Source: an uncultured Eubacteriales bacterium
GTDB taxonomy: Bacteria > Bacillota > Clostridia > Oscillospirales > Oscillospiraceae
Direction of reading: 5' to 3'
NCBI GenBank assembly: GCA_900552015.1
Contig: URXY01000037.1
Coordinates: forward strand, 1-19,224
Length of the DNA stretch: 19,224 nt
Below the pieces are notes generated by a model that did no database searches, was not told the origin of the DNA, and worked only from the letters and a program-made list of their open reading frames with translations. Of the stretch, positions 1 to 7,107 are shown piece by piece (the first letter of the stretch is position 1; each line of letters starts with the position of its first letter). The position numbers and the translations under genes were made by a program.

Positions 1-55
1 CCTATACGCCCTGCATCCCAAATGAGATTTCAGCTTGACAAATTATAGCCGGTCT
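1..55. repeat. Left copy of 55-bp terminal inverted repeat
   Basis: These 55 bases are the exact reverse complement of positions 19170-19224, and identity stops at base 56. The right-hand copy interrupts a conserved protein, so the 55-mer is probably the end of a multicopy element, most likely an insertion sequence lying outside the window. Reading from the outside inward, it carries a perfect -35 hexamer TTGACA at 35-40, pointing towards the agmatine operon. No transposase is visible. The exact length of 55 matches a common assembler k-mer size, so the repeat may extend beyond the window. Confidence 0.85.
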
Positions 56-90
56 ATTCATTCTTGACCATATTACACGATACGTCGAAA

Positions 91-120
91 TTGTCAAATC
101 TGCAAGGGGTGATTTGTAAA
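91..120 (+). promoter_or_regulatory. Candidate promoter of the agmatine operon
   Basis: TTGTCA (91-96) is separated by 18 bases from TGTAAA (115-120), giving 5/6 and 4/6 matches to the sigma-A consensus. It lies about 110 bases upstream of the ptcA start. The motif TGTMAAATC occurs at 92-100, 115-123 and 126-134, overlapping both promoter boxes, and a perfect palindrome CATGCGCATG follows at 134-143. These could be regulator sites. This is pattern-based only. Confidence 0.4.
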
Positions 121-181
121 ATCCATGTAAAATCATGCGCATGGATAAACTGGAAAATTCCGCAGACAATAAGCGCATCAT

Positions 182-202
182 CCGCCGCGACGGCTGCGGC
201 GG
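182..202 (+). promoter_or_regulatory. GC-rich hairpin in the ptcA leader
   Basis: CCGCCGC (182-188) pairs perfectly with GCGGCGG (196-202) around a 7-base loop. A run of six T follows at about 215-220, just before the ribosome binding site. The T run is too far from the stem for a standard intrinsic terminator, so the hairpin may only shape the leader RNA. Confidence 0.3.
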
Positions 203-233
203 GGCAGGGAAACTGTTTTTTCGGAGGAATGAC

Positions 234-1283
234 ATGAAAAAGGACTTTATCGACACCAACGAATTCACCAAGCAGGAACTGCTCGACATCATCGATTTGT
301 CGCTCGCCATCAAAAAGGCCATCAAGGCGGGCTACTATCCGCCGCTGATGCGCAACATGACGCTCGGTATGATCTTTCAGCAGTCCTCTACGCGCACGCG
401 CGTCTCATTCGAGACCGCGATGAGCCAGATGGGTGGCCACGCGCAGTATTTAGGTCCCGGTATGATCCAGCTCGGCGGGCACGAGACCATCGGCGACACG
501 GGCAAGGTGCTCTCAAAGCTCGTCGATGTCGTGATGGCGCGCGTCATCGAGCACAAGACGATCGAAGAGCTCGCAAAAAGCTGCACCATCCCCGTTATCA
601 ACGGTATGTCGGACTACAACCACCCCACGCAGGAGATCGGCGACCTCTGCACGATCGTGGAGCATCTTCCACAGGGGAAAAAGCTAGAGGAGTGCAAGGT
701 CGTGTTCGTCGGCGACGCGACGCAGGTGTGTGCGTCGCTCGGCTTCATCACGACGAAGCTCGGGATGCACTTTGTCCAGTACGGCCCCCAGGGCCATCAG
801 CTAAACGACCAGCACAAGAAGATCATGGCGGAAAACTGCGCGCTCTCCGGCGGCAGCTACCTTGTCACCGACGACCGCGAGAGCGTGCGCGGTGCGGACT
901 TCATCTACACGGACGTGTGGTATGGCCTTTACGAAAACGAGATGCCGAAGGAAGAGCGCGTGCGCGTCTTCCACGACTATCAGGTCAACCGCGAGCTGAT
1001 GCAGCTCGGGAACCTTGGCTGCAAGTTCATGCACTGCCTGCCCGCGACGCGCGGCGAGGATGTGACCGACGAGGTCGCCGACAGCGACGCCTCCCTCTGC
1101 TGGGAGGAGGCGGGCAACCGCCTGACAGCCATGCGCGGCCTTCTCGTTTACTTCACGCGCTGCCGGCAGGAGCCGAGCGGCCTTCAGATCGCGGCGGCGA
1201 AGGAGGAACTTGATAAAGTGCTCTGCGACAAGCTCGGCTGCACGGAGGCCTACTGCGGGGTGTCGAAGGTCGAAAAGAGCTGA
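234..1283 (+). CDS. ptcA: Putrescine carbamoyltransferase
   Basis: This cytoplasmic enzyme interconverts N-carbamoylputrescine plus phosphate with putrescine plus carbamoyl phosphate, the second step of the agmatine deiminase pathway. The 349-residue protein has the transcarbamylase carbamoyl-phosphate motif STRTR (52-56), HPTQ (130-133) and HCLP (267-270). The sequence around YGLYE (230-234), and ATRGE directly after HCLP, match remembered enterococcal putrescine carbamoyltransferase rather than ornithine carbamoyltransferase, which normally has a different 3' loop. The start at 234 is chosen because CGGAGGAA lies just upstream; an in-frame ATG at 135 has no ribosome binding site and would add non-conserved residues. 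It is the first gene of the operon, 5 bases ahead of the antiporter. Ornithine carbamoyltransferase is the alternative, but the neighbours argue strongly against it. Confidence 0.95.
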   Translation: MKKDFIDTNEFTKQELLDIIDLSLAIKKAIKAGYYPPLMRNMTLGMIFQQSSTRTRVSFETAMSQMGGHAQYLGPGMIQLGGHETIGDTGKVLSKLVDVVMARVIEHKTIEELAKSCTIPVINGMSDYNHPTQEIGDLCTIVEHLPQGKKLEECKVVFVGDATQVCASLGFITTKLGMHFVQYGPQGHQLNDQHKKIMAENCALSGGSYLVTDDRESVRGADFIYTDVWYGLYENEMPKEERVRVFHDYQVNRELMQLGNLGCKFMHCLPATRGEDVTDEVADSDASLCWEEAGNRLTAMRGLLVYFTRCRQEPSGLQIAAAKEELDKVLCDKLGCTEAYCGVSKVEKS

Positions 1284-1288
1284 GAGCC

Positions 1289-2665
1289 ATGGAAAAGAAA
1301 AAATTTCGGCTGGCGGACGTTATTTTGTCGGTCATCTGCGTGGTGTTTGTCGCCGAGGCGGCGGCGCCGGTCGCGTCGATCGGCAACAGCCAGTATTTCT
1401 GGTGGATCTTTATGATATTGGCGTTTCTGCTGCCCTACGGCCTCATCGCCGCCGAGCTCGGCACAGCCTACGCGGGAGACGGCGGGCTCTATGACTGGAT
1501 CCACGCGGCGTATCCGGACGGCAAGTGGGCGGCGCGCGCCTCGTGGTACTACTGGATCAACTTCCCGCTGTGGATGGCATCGCTTGCGGTGATGTGCCCC
1601 GAGCTTATCACATTCATCACGGGGCGGAGCCTCGGAACATTCGGCTCGCTCGTGGTCGAGCTTCTGTTCATCTGGATCGTCACGCTCATCGCGTGCTATC
1701 CCGTGTGCGACAGCATCATTATCCTGAACGTGAGCGCTGTCATCAAGATCGTGCTGGCGCTGCTGGTCGGCGGGCTCGGCGTGTGGTATATCAGCCGTTA
1801 CGGCTTTGTCAACGACATGTCGGCGCGGACATTTCTGCCGTCATTCGACTTAAACAGCCTTTCGTATATCTCGGTCATCATCTTCAATTTCCTCGGCTTT
1901 GAGGTCGTGTGCACGTATGCAAACAATATGAGCGACCCGAAAAAGCAGATCCCGCAGTCCATCGTGACCGGCGGCATCGTCATCGCGGCCATCTACCTCT
2001 TCTCGGCGTTCGGCATCGGCGCGGCAGTGGATGTGCGTGAGATCAGCGTGGATTCGGGGCTTATCGACGCGGTGTCGCTCATTCTGGGCGGCAGCGGCGG
2101 CGTGCTCGTGGGCGTGGTGGCGCTCTTGTTCCTCGTGACGCTGTTCGGCAATATGATTTCGTGGTCGATGGGCGTCAATTCGACGGCGGCGCTGGCGGCG
2201 GACCACAACGACATGCCGCGGGTGTTCGCCAAGCGCTGGGCAAAGAACGACATGCCCGTCGGCGCGGCGGTCACGTCGGGCGTCGTCGCCTCGTGCGTGT
2301 GTGTTTTGGGCGTGCTCATCGAGATGGCGTCGCCGGACTCGTCACTCTTCTGGAGCTTTTTCGCGCTGAATCTCGTGATGCTGCTTTTGAGCTATCTTCC
2401 CGTGTTTCCGGCGTTTTTGAAGCTGCGGCGCGAGGATGCGAAGACGCCGCGCCCGTTCCGCGTGCCGGGGTCTGACACGGCGCTCAAATGGATCGCCTAC
2501 GTGCCGATGGTGCTCATCGTCATTTCGATCATTTTCACTGCGGTCCCGCTCTCGTTTGACGCAGAGACGCTTGCGAGCTTTCTGCCCATTACGATCGGGT
2601 CGATCCTCAGCGTGGCGATCGGCGAGGTGCTGATCGCGCTGCGCGGGAAAAACGCGCGCAGCTAA
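1289..2665 (+). CDS. aguD: Agmatine/putrescine antiporter (APC family)
   Basis: This 458-residue membrane protein is of the amino acid-polyamine-organocation superfamily, with about 12 hydrophobic segments spread over its whole length. The N-terminal stretch (residues 28-50: A-rich, then SIGNSQYFWW and a long hydrophobic helix) and the conserved WYYWINFPLWMASLA segment near residue 90 resemble the enterococcal antiporter AguD. From family knowledge it would import agmatine in exchange for putrescine, feeding the enzymes encoded on either side. The gene begins 5 bases after the ptcA stop, with only a weak GAGAG upstream, so translation may be coupled to ptcA. Substrate is inferred from operon position and resemblance; a general amino acid/polyamine antiporter remains possible. 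Confidence 0.88.
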   Translation: MEKKKFRLADVILSVICVVFVAEAAAPVASIGNSQYFWWIFMILAFLLPYGLIAAELGTAYAGDGGLYDWIHAAYPDGKWAARASWYYWINFPLWMASLAVMCPELITFITGRSLGTFGSLVVELLFIWIVTLIACYPVCDSIIILNVSAVIKIVLALLVGGLGVWYISRYGFVNDMSARTFLPSFDLNSLSYISVIIFNFLGFEVVCTYANNMSDPKKQIPQSIVTGGIVIAAIYLFSAFGIGAAVDVREISVDSGLIDAVSLILGGSGGVLVGVVALLFLVTLFGNMISWSMGVNSTAALAADHNDMPRVFAKRWAKNDMPVGAAVTSGVVASCVCVLGVLIEMASPDSSLFWSFFALNLVMLLLSYLPVFPAFLKLRREDAKTPRPFRVPGSDTALKWIAYVPMVLIVISIIFTAVPLSFDAETLASFLPITIGSILSVAIGEVLIALRGKNARS

Positions 2666-2694
2666 GTATGGTTTCATCATAAGGAGACAAAGCT

Positions 2695-3798
2695 ATGGCA
2701 AAACGAATCATCGGCACAACGCCGAAGCAGGACGGGTATCGCATGCCCGCCGAATTTGAGCCCCAGCAGGGCGTGTGGATGCTCTGGCCCGAGCGCAACG
2801 ACAACTGGCGCGACGGCGGCAAGCCCGCGCAGAAGACCTTTGCTGACGTGGCAAAAGCCATCGCAAGATTTGAAAAGGTCACGGTCGGCGCATCCGTGCG
2901 CCAGTATCAGAACGCGCGCGCCAAGCTCCCCGAAAATATCCGCGTCGTGGAGCTCGAGAGCGACGACGCGTGGGTGCGCGACTGCGGGCCGACGTTCCTT
3001 GTGAACGACAAGGGCGGTCTTCGCGCGGTGGACTGGGAGTTCAACGCCTGGGGCGGGCTCGTCGACGGGCTGTATTTCCCCTGGGACAAGGACGACCAGA
3101 TCGCGCGCAAGATCTGCGAGATCGCGGACGTGGACAGCTACCGCACCGAGGGCTTCGTGCTCGAGGGCGGCTCTATCCACGTCGACGGCGAAGGTACGGT
3201 GCTGACGACCGAGATGTGTCTGCTGTCTGAAGGCCGCAACCCCGACAAGAGCAAAGAAGAGATCGAGCAGATGCTTTGCGACTACCTCGGCTGCGAGAAG
3301 GTGCTGTGGATCAAGGACGGCATCGACCCCGACGAGACGAACGGGCACATCGACGACGTCGCGTGTTTCATCGCGCCCGGCGAGGTCGCGTGCATCTGGA
3401 CGGAGGACAAGGATCATCCGTTCTACGAGCAGGCGCAGGCGGCGTACAGATTCCTGAGCGAGGCGACGGACGCCAAGGGCCGCAAATTAAAGGTCCACAA
3501 GCTCTGCCTGACGAAAAAGCCGTGCTTACTCGAGGGCGCGGATACCATCGACGCCGTGGAGGGCACCATCCCGCGTGAGGACGGCGAGGTCAGCATCGCG
3601 TCGTATATGAACTTTTTGATCGTCAACGGCGCGGTCATCTTGCCGCAGTACGGCGACGAAAACGACGCAGTCGCCATCGAACAGGTGCAGAAAATGTTCC
3701 CCGACCGCGAGGTCGTGGGCGTGCAGACGAAGGAGGTCGCCTTCGGCGGCGGCAATATCCACTGCATCACCCAGCAGCAGCCTGCGGTGAAGAAGTAA
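2695..3798 (+). CDS. aguA: Agmatine deiminase
   Basis: This 367-residue enzyme of the pentein (guanidino-group modifying) superfamily hydrolyses agmatine to N-carbamoylputrescine and ammonia. The catalytic set is visible: Asp96 in DAWVRDCGPT, Glu157 in LEGGSIHVDGEG, His218 in DETNGHIDD, and the nucleophile Cys357 in GGGNIHCIT. The length and the Cys357/His218 numbering match the enterococcal enzyme. AAGGAG 9 bases before the ATG supports the start. It is the third gene of the operon, 29 bases after the antiporter, and is followed by an intrinsic terminator. No carbamate kinase gene follows, so ATP recovery from carbamoyl phosphate would need a kinase encoded elsewhere. Confidence 0.97.
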   Translation: MAKRIIGTTPKQDGYRMPAEFEPQQGVWMLWPERNDNWRDGGKPAQKTFADVAKAIARFEKVTVGASVRQYQNARAKLPENIRVVELESDDAWVRDCGPTFLVNDKGGLRAVDWEFNAWGGLVDGLYFPWDKDDQIARKICEIADVDSYRTEGFVLEGGSIHVDGEGTVLTTEMCLLSEGRNPDKSKEEIEQMLCDYLGCEKVLWIKDGIDPDETNGHIDDVACFIAPGEVACIWTEDKDHPFYEQAQAAYRFLSEATDAKGRKLKVHKLCLTKKPCLLEGADTIDAVEGTIPREDGEVSIASYMNFLIVNGAVILPQYGDENDAVAIEQVQKMFPDREVVGVQTKEVAFGGGNIHCITQQQPAVKK

Positions 3799-3805
3799 AA
3801 AAAGA

Positions 3806-3842
3806 GCGCCGTCCGTGCAATAAATGTACGGGCGGCGTTTTT
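3806..3842. terminator. Bidirectional terminator between aguA and the LysR gene
   Basis: CGCCGTCCGT (3807-3816) pairs with ACGGGCGGCG (3828-3837) with one G-T wobble. It is flanked by an A run on the left (3798-3803) and a T run on the right (3838-3842), so it can terminate both the agmatine operon and the convergent LysR gene. Confidence 0.85.
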
Positions 3843-3849
3843 ATGGTGC

Positions 3850-4767
3850 TTATGCAGTCTGCTCGCGGGCGATGCGGATGAATTCCGAGAGCACGCTCCA
3901 CGGATACGAGCGGCTCAAGTACCCAAAGCAGATGGGATAGGACGCCTCGGGGCAGAGCGGGAGAATATGCAGGTGCGCAAGCTGCGCGGGCGAGAGCGCC
4001 GTGTGCAGCAGATTTTCCGGGCAGAAGCATGCGCCGACGCCCTGCTCGCAGAGCGCGAGCAGCGTTTCGACGTTTTCTGATGTTGCTTTGCTGACGGGCG
4101 AGACGCCCGAGGAGCGCAAAAGTCCGCGCCCGATGCGCCCGCCGATGTCCTCCGCGGAGCCGAGGACAAAGGGGCAGCCGCGCAGGGAGCTCAAATTTCC
4201 CGAGGCGATCTCGCCGCGGTGCGTGTCAAGGTCGATGCCGCACTGCGCGAGCAGCCCATCGGACAGGCACAGCACGATGTGCTCCAGATAGTAATCCTCA
4301 AGCACCACGCCGGGGAGCGGGTGTGGAAAGCCGGCGATGGCGAGGTCAATGCCGCCGCTGAGCAGCGCCTTCTGGATCGCGTCGTTCGAGCCTTCGAGCA
4401 GCGTGATCTCGACATTCGGATACTGACGCTGAAAGGCGGGGATCAGGCGCGGCATGATGGCGCGGCCGCGCGTGTAGGCGATGCCGACGCGCAGCTCGCC
4501 TTTCTGATTTTCGGAGATGTCGCAGAATTCGCGCTCCATGGCCTGGCGCGTCTGGCCGATGGATTCGGCATAGCGCAGAAACGTCCGGCCTGCGTAGGTG
4601 AGCTCAAGCGGCGTGCGGCGCACAACGAGCGTGCAGTTCAGCTCGCGCTCTAAATTGGCAATGTGCGATGAGAGTGATTGCTGCGTGATGTGCAGCGCTT
4701 CGGCGGCGCGGGTGAAGTTTTTCTCCCGCGCGAGCACGAGAAAATAGTCAAGAGAATGGAAATTCAT
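3850..4767 (-). CDS. LysR-family transcriptional regulator
   Basis: This 305-residue protein has the typical LysR layout: an N-terminal winged helix-turn-helix (residues 3-62, with FTRAAEALHITQQSLSSHI as the HTH core at 18-36) and a C-terminal periplasmic-binding-protein-like effector domain (about 90-295). Length is normal for the family. The start at 4767 is set by AAGGAG upstream and by the conserved MNFHSLDYFL opening; the longer open frame to 5046 is not conserved-looking. It converges with aguA and diverges from a damaged AEC permease gene, which is the classical arrangement of a LysR regulator and its target. The permease is thus the most likely target, with autoregulation through the shared intergenic region. 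Control of the agmatine operon is possible but not indicated by position. Confidence 0.92.
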   Translation of the reverse strand: MNFHSLDYFLVLAREKNFTRAAEALHITQQSLSSHIANLERELNCTLVVRRTPLELTYAGRTFLRYAESIGQTRQAMEREFCDISENQKGELRVGIAYTRGRAIMPRLIPAFQRQYPNVEITLLEGSNDAIQKALLSGGIDLAIAGFPHPLPGVVLEDYYLEHIVLCLSDGLLAQCGIDLDTHRGEIASGNLSSLRGCPFVLGSAEDIGGRIGRGLLRSSGVSPVSKATSENVETLLALCEQGVGACFCPENLLHTALSPAQLAHLHILPLCPEASYPICFGYLSRSYPWSVLSEFIRIAREQTA

Positions 4768-4792
4768 GGGAACGCTCCTTTCACAGCTACTT

Positions 4793-4848
4793 CTTGTAGA
4801 ATATATCAGTTTTAACAGTTTTACAAGATTAAAATCCGCGCTTATACT
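4793..4848. promoter_or_regulatory. Back-to-back divergent promoters with LysR-type operator
   Basis: Plus strand: TTTACA (4820-4825), 17-base spacer, TATACT (4843-4848), directed at the AEC gene. Minus strand: TTGTAA (complement of 4821-4826), 17-base spacer, TATTCT (complement of 4798-4803), directed at the LysR gene. The two -35 boxes overlap. A dyad CTTGTA (4793-4798) / TACAAG (4822-4827) spans the minus-strand promoter, and CAGTTTTA is directly repeated at 4807-4814 and 4816-4823. A regulator bound here would occlude both promoters. Confidence 0.6.
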
Positions 4849-5038
4849 AAAGACAACGAAAGGCTGAACGAACGGCAAAGCGCACGGGTTTTCTTTTTCA
4901 CCGCGCCTCCATCCACACACGTTCGTTCGCTTTGCGTGGGGGAACCTGACAGCCGGAGCACCAGCAGGAGATTTTGCAATTTCCGCCTGCTGCACTCCGA
5001 CTTGCAGGGCATATCGGAAAGGATGGCGGGAGAGGAAC
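4849..5038 (+). other. Structured leader upstream of the AEC pseudogene
   Basis: No gene is seen in this stretch. It holds two overlapping inverted repeats: GAACGAACG (4866-4874) with CGTTCGTTC (4920-4928), and GCAAAGCG (4875-4882) with CGCTTTGC (4928-4935). They are ordered A-B-A'-B', which would give a pseudoknot or alternative pairings in RNA. A further hairpin CAGCAGG (4962-4968) / CCTGCTG (4986-4992) follows. It does not match a riboswitch class known to me. Confidence 0.35.
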
Positions 5039-5609
5039 ATGAGCATTTTAGAGCTGGGGAGCTTGCAGCTGACGCTTTTTTGCGATGATGCTGATCGGCG
5101 CGCTGCTCAAAAAGAAGGACATCATCGACGAAAACGGCAAAAAGTGCCTGTCCGACCTGTGCATCAATGTAGTCATCCCGTGCAACATCTTCAAATCCTG
5201 CCTCATTGAGCTGGATGCGGGTGTGCTCAAGTCCTGTGCGATGCTGTTTGTGAGCGCAGTCATCATGCAGCTATTGTGCCTCGCCTTGAACCTGTCCCTT
5301 TTTGAACGCTATGATCCGCAGCGGAAAAAGGTGCTGCAATACTGCACCATCGTGCCGATGAGCGGCTTTCTCGGCAATCCCATCGCCGAGGGCATTAACG
5401 AGGTCGGTGTGCTGTACACGTCCATTTTCCTCATCCCGATGCGCATTGTGATGTGGTCGGTCGGCACGACGTATTTTGCCGCGGGCGCGACGGCGGCCAT
5501 CTTTGCCGCCAAGTACGGCAGTGACGCGCCGTTTGCCGCGAAAAATGTCGTATTCACGACGCTTTTTTCCATGCTGACGCTGCCGTTGTGGGCATATTTT
5601 GTGGGCTGA
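5039..5609 (+). pseudogene. AEC-family permease, frameshifted and internally deleted
   Basis: An ATG at 5039 with GGGAGAGGA upstream opens a frame reading MSILELGSLQLTLF, then shifts at a run of six T (5076-5081). With five T the frame would continue directly into the large open frame that starts at 5085 (MMLIGALLKKKDII), the usual N-terminus of auxin-efflux-carrier-family permeases. A second defect lies near residues 145-150 of the 5085 frame: TTYFAAGA is followed at once by TAAIFAAKYGSDAPFAAK, which belongs to the last two helices. Family members are about 300 residues; here only about 190 are left, so roughly 110-120 residues are missing in frame. The final helices and stop are intact. The product would not be a functional carrier. 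Organic-acid or malate transport is the family role. Confidence 0.8.
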
Positions 5610-5682
5610 ATCGGGGGGCGCTGCTTTTTGTTTTTGACGCGGCGTGGTATGATGCGGAGAGAGAACTGAGGGAGGGACGGAT

Positions 5683-6990
5683 ATGATCGCGATTAGTTTA
5701 TTCTGTGGGGCGCTGCTGGTGTGTCTGGTGCTGGGGGCGAATATCCTCTATGCGCTGGCGACGGGGCTGGTGATCTTCACGGCCTACGGCAGGCGGCGGG
5801 GCTTTTCGTGGAAAGAACTCGGGAAGATGATCTGCTCGGGCGTGAAGACATCGACGAGCGTGCTGCTGGTGTTCCCGCTCATTGGAATGCTGACGGCCCT
5901 CTGGCGTACATGCGGCGCGCTGCCGCTCATTATCTGCTGTGCGGTGGACCTCATCCGGCCAGAGATATTGCTGCTGATGACATTCCTCCTGAACTGCGGC
6001 GTGTCCGTCCTGACGGGTACGGCCTTCGGCGCGGCGGCGACGATGGGGACCATCTGCGTGAGCGTGGGCGTCTCGATGGGCATGGACCCGCTGCTGCTCG
6101 GCGGCGCAATGCTCTCGGGCGTTTACTTTGGGGACCGCTGCTCGCCGGTCTCGACGAGTGCGCTGCTTGTGAGCGAGCTGACGGGGACTGATATTTATGA
6201 CAACATCCGCCGCATGGTCAAAACGGCGCTCGTACCGTTTCTTGTGAGTTGTGCGGTCTATTTGCTGCTGGGCCTGTCGCGCGGCGGAGACAGTGCGCGG
6301 GCGAACCTGTGGCCGCTCTACGGGCGCGAGATGACGCTTACGTGGGTGATGTGCCTGCCGGCGGTGCTCATCCTGGTGCTGGCTCTCTTCCGTGTGAAGG
6401 TCAAACGCGCGATGGCGGCGAGCATTCTTGCCGCCGTGCTACTGTGCGTGTTCGTGCGGCACCTGGATGCGTGGACGATCCTAAAAACGGCGTTTTTCGG
6501 TTATACGGCGGCGGATGCGGAGGTCGGCGTGATGCTCAATGGCGGCGGCATCCTCTCCATGCTGCGTTTGGCGCTCATTATCACGATCTCATCGGCGTAC
6601 TCCGGTATTTTCCGCAGGACAGGGCTGCTCGATGGACTCTGTGTGCGCATCGAGTCACTGAGCGAGAAGACCTCGCCCTACTGCGCGATGCTGGTGACGG
6701 GGACGCTCGCCTCGCTCGTGGCCTGCAACCAGACGCTGACGATTATCCTGACGCATCAGCTCTGCGCGCAGACACAGCAGGATGCGCGCGAGCTCGCGAT
6801 CGATATGGAAAACAGCGCTGTGGTCATCGCGCCGCTCGTGCCGTGGTCCATTGCGGGAGCGATGCCGCTCTCGACCGTCGGTGCGCCGACAGGGAGCCTG
6901 TTCGCGGCCTGCCTTTTATACCTGCTGCCGCTGTGGACGCTGCTGCAGCGCACGGCGGAGCAGCGCCGCACGGCAAAGACGGCAAAGTGA
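5683..6990 (+). CDS. Na+/H+ antiporter, NhaC family
   Basis: This 435-residue integral membrane protein has about 11-12 hydrophobic helices. The block around residues 140-170, GGAMLSGVYFGDRCSPVSTSA, is the NhaC-family signature, and a polar, charged helix near the C-terminus (MENSAVVIAPLVPWSIAGA) is also typical. From the family, it would exchange Na+ for H+ or act as a dicarboxylate/Na+ carrier such as malate-lactate exchange; sequence alone does not decide. GGGAGGGA before the ATG supports the start. A weak -10 TATGAT lies at 5648-5653 without a good -35. It follows the AEC pseudogene by 73 bases and could belong to the same LysR-linked unit. Confidence 0.88.
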   Translation: MIAISLFCGALLVCLVLGANILYALATGLVIFTAYGRRRGFSWKELGKMICSGVKTSTSVLLVFPLIGMLTALWRTCGALPLIICCAVDLIRPEILLLMTFLLNCGVSVLTGTAFGAAATMGTICVSVGVSMGMDPLLLGGAMLSGVYFGDRCSPVSTSALLVSELTGTDIYDNIRRMVKTALVPFLVSCAVYLLLGLSRGGDSARANLWPLYGREMTLTWVMCLPAVLILVLALFRVKVKRAMAASILAAVLLCVFVRHLDAWTILKTAFFGYTAADAEVGVMLNGGGILSMLRLALIITISSAYSGIFRRTGLLDGLCVRIESLSEKTSPYCAMLVTGTLASLVACNQTLTIILTHQLCAQTQQDARELAIDMENSAVVIAPLVPWSIAGAMPLSTVGAPTGSLFAACLLYLLPLWTLLQRTAEQRRTAKTAK

Positions 6991-7001
6991 AGAGAAACAG
7001 A

Positions 7002-7026
7002 GCGGTCCTCCCGGCAGGAGGGCCGC
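7002..7026 (+). terminator. Hairpin after the NhaC gene
   Basis: GCGGTCCTCC (7002-7011) pairs with GGAGGGCCGC (7017-7026) with one G-T wobble around a 5-base loop. It has no good T run, so it may stabilise the 3' end or pause polymerase ahead of the stronger hairpin at 7045. Confidence 0.45.
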
Positions 7027-7044
7027 TTCGCAGTGGGGGATATA

Positions 7045-7083
7045 AAAGGCCTCCCGCCTGCATGACGCAGGAGGGAGGCCTTT
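7045..7083. terminator. Bidirectional terminator between NhaC gene and ackA
   Basis: AAAGGCCTCCC (7045-7055) pairs perfectly with GGGAGGCCTTT (7073-7083). An inner CCTGC/GCAGG stem continues after a G-A mismatch. Minus-strand transcripts from ackA end in CCTTTTAT, and plus-strand transcripts end in CCTTTGAGCATTTTTT, so both convergent genes are served. Confidence 0.85.
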
Positions 7084-7107
7084 GAGCATTTTTTGGAAAA
7101 GAGCCGC

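Noticed and set aside
64..92. Promoter TTGACC (64-69) ahead of ptcA
   Set aside because: At 16-18 bases spacing the -10 is CGAAAT or GAAATT, which is poor; the TTGTCA/TGTAAA pair further down is better.
135..233. N-terminal extension of ptcA from the ATG at 135
   Set aside because: There is no ribosome binding site, the added residues are unlike the family, and a strong site precedes the ATG at 234.
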